Source of the DNA: Nitrososphaerota archaeon
GTDB lineage: Archaea; Thermoproteota; Nitrososphaeria; Nitrososphaerales; Nitrosopumilaceae
NCBI GenBank assembly: GCA_016871975.1
Contig: VHBM01000057.1
Coordinates: forward strand, 1-5,326
Reading direction: 5' to 3'
DNA length: 5,326 nucleotides
This document shows positions 1-3,576 of the stretch, one piece after another. A model generated the notes under the pieces. The model did no database searches. It was given only the letters and a program-made list of their open reading frames with translations, and had not been told where the DNA came from. The stretch's first letter is position 1; each line of letters starts with the position of its first letter. The position numbers and the translations under genes are program-made.

Positions 1-213
1 ATACTAAACAATGCTGCGTGGCTTGTAACAAACAAGGCAAGCGACATTCAGGAAATCGAAAAGGCTGCCCATCTTGGCCTTGGTCTAAAAAAACCGTTAT
101 TTGAGACTGCAAAAGAGTATGGAATTTCAAACATTGTAAAAGAGCTAGAGAGTCTTGCTACAAAGTATGGCAAGTTTTACGAGCCAGACTCTTTGCTTGT
201 TTCTATGAAATAG
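1..213 (+). CDS. 3-hydroxyacyl-CoA dehydrogenase, C-terminal end (5' truncated by window)
   Basis: The open frame enters from the left edge and gives 70 residues ending ...LLVSMK and a TAG stop. It matches the C-terminal helical dimerisation domain of 3-hydroxyacyl-CoA dehydrogenases (3HCDH): an early NNAAWLV segment, then the family pattern of an acidic 'D-I-Q-E-I-E-K-A' helix, GLGLKKPLFETAKEYG, and a closing KYG-x-FYEPDSLL. In autotrophic thaumarchaea this enzyme oxidises (S)-3-hydroxybutyryl-CoA to acetoacetyl-CoA with NAD in the hydroxypropionate/hydroxybutyrate cycle, in the cytoplasm. The NAD-binding Rossmann domain lies outside the window, so substrate is inferred from lineage. The protein ends directly after this domain, so no crotonase domain is fused at the C-terminus. 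It converges on the next gene with 7 bases between stop codons. The family call is fairly safe; the pathway role is inference. Confidence 0.8.
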   Translation: MLNNAAWLVTNKASDIQEIEKAAHLGLGLKKPLFETAKEYGISNIVKELESLATKYGKFYEPDSLLVSMK

Positions 214-226
214 AAAATTTCTATTT
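200..226. terminator. Palindrome over two convergent stop codons, possible bidirectional terminator
   Basis: Three alternating copies of one heptamer are visible: TTTCTAT at 200-206, its complement ATAGAAA at 210-216, and TTTCTAT again at 218-224. The second pair extends to a perfect 9-base inverted repeat (208-216 with 218-226) around one central A, and it contains both TAG stop codons (211-213 on plus, 221-223 on minus). T-rich sequence follows on the plus strand (222-240). A shared 3' end or terminator for the two convergent genes is inferred. The stem is AT-rich and weak, and archaeal terminators depend mainly on U-tracts, so the structure may not be functional. Confidence 0.35.
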
Positions 227-730
227 TGAAATTTGTTTTAGAATATACTTTACTGCCTCTTTTGGTGTATCAACACCTACAATTTTTACGTTTTTTCTGT
301 GATCCACATATTTGTCAATAAAGGCATCAACTGTACCACCCATATTTTTGATGGCAACAATTGGTTTGTAGTGCATGTATGACGCACAGGTCTCAGAAAG
401 TGTTCCAGAGCCACCACCAATTATTATGACACCATCTGCAGAAAGTGCTGTAAGAAAGTCTCTTGTCAGTCCCATCCCAGTTGGAATTACAATATCACAG
501 TACTTGTTTGCATGAGATGGATCATCTTGTGGAATTATTCCAACAGTTAGTCCCCCTGCATCATGTGCGCCATGACTTGCTGCCTCCATGACCCCGCCAA
601 GGCCACCTGATATCAGCACTGAATCAGATTTTGCAATTTCTTTTCCTGTCTCATATGCAATTTTTTCATGTTCTGGCGTGCATCCGTTTACATTATGACC
701 AATTACCAAAATTTGTCGCTTTTTTGCCAC
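221..730 (-). CDS. LOG-like / TIGR00725-type Rossmann-fold nucleotide-binding protein
   Basis: 169 residues, full length for this single-domain family. A beta strand ILVIGHN (7-13) opens the fold, followed by the glycine-rich SGGLGGVMEAASHGAHDAGG (41-60), then GIIP (64-67), GLTRDFL with R90, and the signature GGGSGTLSE (105-113), a variant of the PGGxGTxxE motif whose R and E form the active site in LOG phosphoribohydrolases. LOG enzymes release free base from nucleoside 5'-monophosphates; this archaeal branch is uncharacterised and related proteins include molybdenum-cofactor carriers, so the substrate is unknown. No signal peptide or membrane helix is present, so it is cytoplasmic. The start codon is GTG (728-730): an in-frame TGA lies upstream with no ATG between. 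A GTGATC stretch (738-743) complementary to the conserved GATCAC near the 3' end of 16S rRNA sits 7 bases before it. Transcribed alone, divergently from the small gene at 823. Confidence 0.85.
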   Translation of the reverse strand: MAKKRQILVIGHNVNGCTPEHEKIAYETGKEIAKSDSVLISGGLGGVMEAASHGAHDAGGLTVGIIPQDDPSHANKYCDIVIPTGMGLTRDFLTALSADGVIIIGGGSGTLSETCASYMHYKPIVAIKNMGGTVDAFIDKYVDHRKNVKIVGVDTPKEAVKYILKQISK

Positions 731-822
731 TTGATTAGATCACAAAACCCATATCAAATATCTTTCCAAATTTAGATCCAACAAAACGTAAAGGATATTA
801 AATCAGACCGAAAAGAACTGAC
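731..822. promoter_or_regulatory. Divergent intergenic region with TATA-like element and imperfect direct repeat
   Basis: This 92-base AT-rich gap must hold promoters for both flanking genes. On the plus side, atattaaat at 795-803 is a TATA-like element centred about 24 bases before the ATG at 823, which would give a leaderless or nearly leaderless message. On the minus side, the reverse complement of 753-762 (gatatttgat) is a weak candidate for the GTG-start gene. An imperfect direct repeat is visible: TTAGATC-ACAAAAC at 735-748 and TTAGATC-CA-ACAAAAC at 772-787. Because a ribbon-helix-helix-like protein is encoded next door, operator use is conceivable, but that is inference. Confidence 0.3.
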
Positions 823-948
823 ATGGAAAAACGAACAATGCCGATTTGTTTTACAAAAGAACAATACAAGACCATAGAAGAGTTTGCAAAAAAGCACGGA
901 ATGGTAAATGCAAGTCAGGCAATAGAGAAAATCCTAGACGAAAACTAA
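823..948 (+). CDS. Small ribbon-helix-helix (CopG/Arc-like) protein, 41 aa
   Basis: A 41-codon frame, ATG to TAA, starting MEKRTMPICFT. The layout fits a minimal ribbon-helix-helix DNA-binding protein: a short beta strand RTMPICFT (4-11), a first amphipathic helix beginning KEQYKTIEEFAKKHG (12-26), a turn with N-A-S-Q, and a second helix ASQAIEKILDE, which corresponds to the S-x-x-I-x-x-x-L pattern of CopG/Arc proteins. Such proteins dimerise through the strand and contact the DNA major groove. A TATA-like element at 795-803 supports the first ATG (another in-frame ATG at 838 would be too far from it and would delete the start of the strand). No toxin gene follows, so an antitoxin role is not supported. 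It lies 27 bases before the zinc-ribbon gene on the same strand, probably co-transcribed. Its target is unknown. Confidence 0.7.
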   Translation: MEKRTMPICFTKEQYKTIEEFAKKHGMVNASQAIEKILDEN

Positions 949-975
949 TTACCTAATTCTTTCTGTTTTATCTTT

Positions 976-1383
976 ATGATATTCAAGTCAAAACCTGAAT
1001 TTTGCACCGTATGCAAAAAACAGATTACACACAAGCACAAGGCAAAAAAGGAATGGAATGTCAAGTCACCTCTTTGCGGTAACTGTTATGTTGACAAAAT
1101 GAAGGAATCCTATGACGCAAGTTTGCATCAAAATTGCGTCACATGCGGTACAAGACACAAAGTAACTGATCTTTGGGAGCCTAGATGGCAGTGGGACATG
1201 ACAGGCCTTTTGTGCAAAAGCTGTTTTGATAAAAAAGAAGAAGACTTTACAAAAATGAAAAACTTTTGTTGTATTTGTGGGGCAAAGCTTGGCTTTCTAA
1301 GATACAACCCAAAAGGAAAATGGAACCTTGATGGCCAGTTGTGTAGAAATTGTTGGGATACACAAAAAGCAAAAAATGATTAA
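976..1383 (+). CDS. Protein with three tandem zinc-ribbon-like repeats, function unknown
   Basis: 135 residues built from three copies of one unit: CxxC, a spacer of 20-22 residues with a tryptophan exactly seven residues before the next cysteine, then LCxxC. The pairs are C10/C13 with C34/C37 (W27), C54/C57 with C80/C83 (W73), and C98/C101 with C123/C126 (W116). Each can bind one zinc ion, so three metal sites are predicted. The common core reads roughly W-(N/D)-x-x-(G)-x-LCxxC(F/W/Y). The protein is rich in lysine, soluble, and has no signal peptide. I recognise the fold class (zinc ribbon / treble clef) but no named family with known function; nucleic-acid or protein binding is likely. It follows the small ribbon-helix-helix gene by 27 bases and precedes the C2H2 gene by 2, so the three probably form one transcript. 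No clear Shine-Dalgarno sequence is seen. Confidence 0.8.
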   Translation: MIFKSKPEFCTVCKKQITHKHKAKKEWNVKSPLCGNCYVDKMKESYDASLHQNCVTCGTRHKVTDLWEPRWQWDMTGLLCKSCFDKKEEDFTKMKNFCCICGAKLGFLRYNPKGKWNLDGQLCRNCWDTQKAKND

Positions 1384-1385
1384 AG

Positions 1386-1583
1386 ATGAGGTTTTTTAAA
1401 AAATTTCGATGCGATCAGTGTGAAAAGACATTTTCTCAGCAAGAACAACTAATGCAACACATTCAAGTTATCCATAACAAGGATATTCCATATGATTGCA
1501 AAGAGTGTAACAAAACTTTTCCTAGCATGGAAGATATGCGAACCCATCTTCAACGTTTTCACAGCTACAAAAAAGACAGATAG
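1386..1583 (+). CDS. Two-finger C2H2 zinc-finger protein
   Basis: 65 residues holding two classical TFIIIA-type fingers and almost nothing else. Finger 1: C9-x2-C12-x12-H25-x4-H30 with core aromatic F16 and L22; finger 2: C38-x2-C41-x12-H54-x4-H59 with F45 and M51. Both contain K-T-F after the second cysteine. The linker between the fingers (NKDIPYD) resembles the eukaryotic TGEKPY linker in length and in the P-Y pair. Tandem fingers of this form usually bind DNA, sometimes RNA or protein. The basic start (MRFFKKFR) and end (SYKKDR) fit nucleic-acid binding. The ATG lies 2 bases after the stop of the zinc-ribbon gene, so translation is probably coupled. Its own stop (1581-1583) is one base from the stop of the opposing RNA polymerase subunit gene. 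The target is unknown; the fold call is secure. Confidence 0.88.
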   Translation: MRFFKKFRCDQCEKTFSQQEQLMQHIQVIHNKDIPYDCKECNKTFPSMEDMRTHLQRFHSYKKDR

Positions 1584-1584
1584 T

Positions 1585-1794
1585 CTAAACAGCTTTTATT
1601 GATTTGACTATTGGCGCACGAATTTTTGTAAACACCCTAAAACCACAAATGCACTTTATCTCAGGCAATCTATTTAGCTCAGTATTGCTAACATTTGTTC
1701 CACATCTCAAGCACGAATAGTTTACATCAAACTTTGCAGTTTGTGGCTCTTCGGCTTGTAGTTCTTGTGATTCGTTTTCTGATTCGTCTACCAT
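1585..1794 (-). CDS. rpoP: DNA-directed RNA polymerase subunit P (Rpb12/RPC10-like)
   Basis: 69 residues. The C-terminal part (about 25-69) follows the RpoP/Rpb12 plan: Y-S-CLRCG (C28, C31), a spacer, then a second cysteine pair with CGFRVFTKIR and a basic tail APIVKSIKAV, matching the family pattern CGxRVxxKxR. This small subunit binds one zinc and anchors subunits D and L in the archaeal polymerase assembly platform. Two things are odd. The second metal motif reads K-C48-I-C50-G, so the cysteines are C-x-C rather than the usual C-x-x-C. An acidic extension of about 20 residues (MVDESENESQELQAEEPQ) precedes the domain, whereas many archaeal RpoP proteins are about 45-50 residues long. It is the last gene of the EF-1alpha/S10 operon, 27 bases after S10, with no strong Shine-Dalgarno sequence. 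A generic zinc-ribbon protein is the alternative. Confidence 0.8.
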   Translation of the reverse strand: MVDESENESQELQAEEPQTAKFDVNYSCLRCGTNVSNTELNRLPEIKCICGFRVFTKIRAPIVKSIKAV

Positions 1795-1821
1795 ATTTTT
1801 TCAGCTACTTTTTCCGATAAT

Positions 1822-2130
1822 TTAAGTCAATGATAGCTCGATATAGACGTCATCTGGGATTTTCAATCTCATAAGCTGTCTTATTGCCTTGTCATCTGCA
1901 TTTATGTTAATTATTCTTCGATGCATCTTTAGCTCCCACTTTTCATAGGTTTCAGTGCCGTTTCCACAAGGAGATTTTCTTGTAACAACGTTTAATTTTT
2001 TTACTGGAAGCGGAGTTGGGCCCTTTATCTTTACACCAGTTTTTTTACCAATTCCCATTATTTCTGAACAAACACCATCTAATTTTGGCAAGCTTGTACT
2101 TGTTAATTTAACACGAGCTGTTTGAGTCAT
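1822..2130 (-). CDS. rps10: 30S ribosomal protein S10 (uS10, archaeal type)
   Basis: 102 residues, the normal length for archaeal S10. Diagnostic stretches are GVKIKGPTPLPVKKLNVVTR (32-51) with the conserved G-P-x-P-L-P, then TRKSPCGNGTETYEKWE (50-66) and the H70-R-R-I that follows, ending in a short strand DVYIELSLT. S10 is in the head of the small ribosomal subunit. The gene starts 10 bases after the EF-1alpha stop codon and is read from the same strand, the EF-1alpha/S10 pairing that is conserved across archaea. The gap (2131-2140) is too short for a promoter and shows no clear Shine-Dalgarno site, so expression depends on the EF-1alpha promoter and probably on translational coupling. Nothing in the sequence suggests damage. 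Confidence 0.97.
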   Translation of the reverse strand: MTQTARVKLTSTSLPKLDGVCSEIMGIGKKTGVKIKGPTPLPVKKLNVVTRKSPCGNGTETYEKWELKMHRRIININADDKAIRQLMRLKIPDDVYIELSLT

Positions 2131-2140
2131 AGAAAAACAC

Positions 2141-3439
2141 TTACGGCTTGTGTTCTTCTGTGATTTCTTTTACAACGCCTGCAGCAATTGTTGCACCCAT
2201 ATCACGCAGTGCAAATCTTCCCAGCTCTGGGAAGTCTTTGAATGTTTCAATACATGTTGGTCTGACCGGTCTTATCTTTACAATTGCCGAGTCGCCAACT
2301 TTGAGGAATTTTGGATTTTGTTCTTCAACTGCACCAGTTGCTGGATTTATCTTTGCCTCAAACTCTGTTAGTGTTGCTGCAACCTGTGCAGTATGGGCAT
2401 GCATTACCGGTGTATATCCTGGTGCAATAGCTGTTGGATGATGAATTACTATAATTTGTGCTTTGAATTCTTTTGCAACCTTTGGTGGTGAGTCTGGTGT
2501 GCCAAGGACGTCGCCTCGTTTGATATCTTTTTTCTCAACACCTCTCAGGTTAAATCCAATGTTGTCGCCTGCTTCAGCAGATGGCATCTGAGTGTGATGA
2601 GTCTCAATTGATTTTATTTCTCCAATTACTCCTGATGGCATGATGATTACTTTGTCGTTTGCTTTCATTTTTCCTGTCTCTACACGACCAACAGGTACTG
2701 TTCCTACTCCGGTAATAGAATAAACATCTTGGACTGGAACTCGCAGTGATTTTCCTACCGGCTTTTCTGGAACTGCAAAGTCATCAAATGCTAGAAGCAT
2801 TGTTTTTCCTTTCCACCATGACATATTTGCTGATGGTTTTACAAGATTATCTCCCTTCCAGCCAGAAATTGGAATTATTGGAACATTTTCTAGTTTGTAG
2901 CCTACTGACTTTACTAGTTTTTCTGCCTTGTCTTTTGCAGCTTTGAATACATCTTCTTTGTAATCTGCTGCATCCATTTTGTTAATTACTACAATCAGTT
3001 GGCCTACGCCAAGTGTTTTTAGCAAAAATGCGTGCTCCCTTGCCTGTCCGCCTGGTGCAATCGCAGTGTCTGTTTCTCCTTCCTTTGCAGACAAGACCAA
3101 AACTGCACAGTCTGCCTCTGAAGCACCAGTAATCATGTTTTTGATAAAGTCTCTATGTCCAGGTGCATCAATTAGTGTGAAAAAGTATTTTGGAGTTTCA
3201 AATTTTTGAAAAGCAAGATCAATTGTAATACCCCTTTCTCGTTCATCTTTAATGTTGTCCATTACCCATGCATACTTGAATGTGTCACCTTTTCCAGTCT
3301 TTTCTGACTCGGCTGCATGTTGGGCTATGGTTCGCTCATCAATTAGGCCCAAGTCCATCAGAAAGTGACCCATGGTTGTTGACTTGCCGTTGTCTATGTG
3401 ACCCGTTACAATCAAGTTTAGGTGGGGTTTATCTGCCAT
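2141..3439 (-). CDS. tuf: Translation elongation factor 1-alpha (aEF1A, EF-Tu homologue)
   Basis: 432 residues, full length. It delivers aminoacyl-tRNA to the ribosomal A site as a GTP complex in the cytoplasm. GTPase motifs: P-loop GHIDNGKST (13-21), switch I E-R-G-I-T (68-72), DAPGH (91-95) with the catalytic-type H95, NKMD (153-156) and SGW (192-194). Beta-barrel domains 2 and 3 follow, roughly 225-310 and 315-425, with a conserved VGRVETG stretch in domain 2. The P-loop has Asn17 where most EF1A and EF-Tu proteins have His (GHVDHGK); I think this is a thaumarchaeal trait, and the codon is clearly AAC. The start is fixed by a strong AAGGAG 6 bases upstream. First gene of the operon with S10 and RpoP; divergent from FBP aldolase/phosphatase. 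Long antisense open frames inside it are shadows. Confidence 0.98.
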   Translation of the reverse strand: MADKPHLNLIVTGHIDNGKSTTMGHFLMDLGLIDERTIAQHAAESEKTGKGDTFKYAWVMDNIKDERERGITIDLAFQKFETPKYFFTLIDAPGHRDFIKNMITGASEADCAVLVLSAKEGETDTAIAPGGQAREHAFLLKTLGVGQLIVVINKMDAADYKEDVFKAAKDKAEKLVKSVGYKLENVPIIPISGWKGDNLVKPSANMSWWKGKTMLLAFDDFAVPEKPVGKSLRVPVQDVYSITGVGTVPVGRVETGKMKANDKVIIMPSGVIGEIKSIETHHTQMPSAEAGDNIGFNLRGVEKKDIKRGDVLGTPDSPPKVAKEFKAQIIVIHHPTAIAPGYTPVMHAHTAQVAATLTEFEAKINPATGAVEEQNPKFLKVGDSAIVKIRPVRPTCIETFKDFPELGRFALRDMGATIAAGVVKEITEEHKP

Positions 3440-3445
3440 ATCGAA

Positions 3446-3451
3446 CTCCTT
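3446..3451 (-). promoter_or_regulatory. Shine-Dalgarno site of EF-1alpha
   Basis: The minus strand reads AAGGAG, separated by 6 bases (3440-3445) from the ATG at 3437-3439. This is the clearest ribosome-binding site in the window; most other genes here show none. It implies a leadered transcript for EF-1alpha and fixes its start. Confidence 0.85.
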
Positions 3452-3473
3452 ATGGCAGGGGTTTTATTACCAT
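3450..3473 (-). other. Possible 7-codon upstream frame (MVIKPLP) before EF-1alpha
   Basis: On the minus strand an ATG (3473-3471) opens seven codons, M-V-I-K-P-L-P, closed by TAA (3452-3450). The stop shares two bases with the AAGGAG of EF-1alpha, so a ribosome ending here would sit on that site. Two of the last three codons are proline, after a lysine. No ribosome-binding site for the frame itself is evident. It could be a leader peptide or chance; a frame this short is common by chance. Confidence 0.2.
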
Positions 3474-3510
3474 TTCGATTATTTTGAAAAATAATCAAGC
3501 TTTTTTCAAT

Positions 3511-3520
3511 TTTTTATGAT
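3511..3520 (-). promoter_or_regulatory. Candidate TATA element for the EF-1alpha operon
   Basis: The minus strand reads atcataaaaa here. A start about 25-30 bases downstream, near 3485-3490, would give a leader of roughly 50 bases that includes the hairpin and the Shine-Dalgarno site. The whole gap is AT-rich, so other positions (for example gattattttt just downstream) are nearly as good. Confidence 0.25.
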
Positions 3521-3543
3521 CTAAAAAATTCCAAAAAGTTACA

Positions 3544-3551
3544 TATACATA
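3544..3551 (+). promoter_or_regulatory. TATA box of FBP aldolase/phosphatase gene
   Basis: TATACATA lies about 29 bases before the ATG at 3577 (centre to ATG), with a purine-rich stretch (ccaaaaag, 3531-3538) just upstream where a BRE would be. Archaeal spacing puts the transcription start at or next to the ATG, so a leaderless message is predicted; this agrees with the lack of a Shine-Dalgarno sequence before the gene. Confidence 0.5.
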
Positions 3552-3576
3552 AATCAAAGAAGTCCTTGGAAAAACC

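Larger units (their letters stand above)
3440..3479 (-). promoter_or_regulatory. Possible hairpin leader of EF-1alpha with the Shine-Dalgarno site in a bulge
   Basis: Read on the minus strand, ATCGAA-ATGG (3479-3470) can pair with CCAT (3455-3452) and TTCGAT (3445-3440), giving 4 plus 6 base pairs, a 14-base loop (3469-3456) and the six bases of the Shine-Dalgarno AAGGAG (3451-3446) bulged between the stems. The lower stem ends immediately before the EF-1alpha ATG. This pairing is visible in the sequence. Whether it folds, and whether the bulge exposes or constrains the site, is inference. The mRNA must begin upstream of 3479 for it to exist; a TATA-like GTAATAAA (minus strand, 3470-3463) would, if used, start transcription too close to the gene. 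Confidence 0.35.

Noticed and set aside
823..948. Toxin-antitoxin reading of the small ribbon-helix-helix gene
   Set aside because: The downstream gene is a cysteine-rich zinc protein with no toxin motif, and the gap of 27 bases is wider than in typical pairs.
1636..1660. Idea that the C-x-C in RpoP comes from an indel error
   Set aside because: A single-base error would break the frame, yet both sides read as RpoP. Only a loss of a whole codon would explain it, which is more likely real; this still deserves comparison with relatives.
2148..2441. Open frames of about 70-100 codons on the plus strand across the EF-1alpha gene, including 2148-2441 and 2979-3209
   Set aside because: They lie antisense to a gene with complete, highly conserved protein motifs, have no recognisable domain, and show no promoter or ribosome-binding site of their own. 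They are by-products of codon use.
3280..3519. Plus-strand open frame running from inside EF-1alpha into the divergent gap
   Set aside because: It crosses the start region and leader of EF-1alpha in antisense, has an ill-assorted composition and ends before the FBP aldolase/phosphatase promoter.
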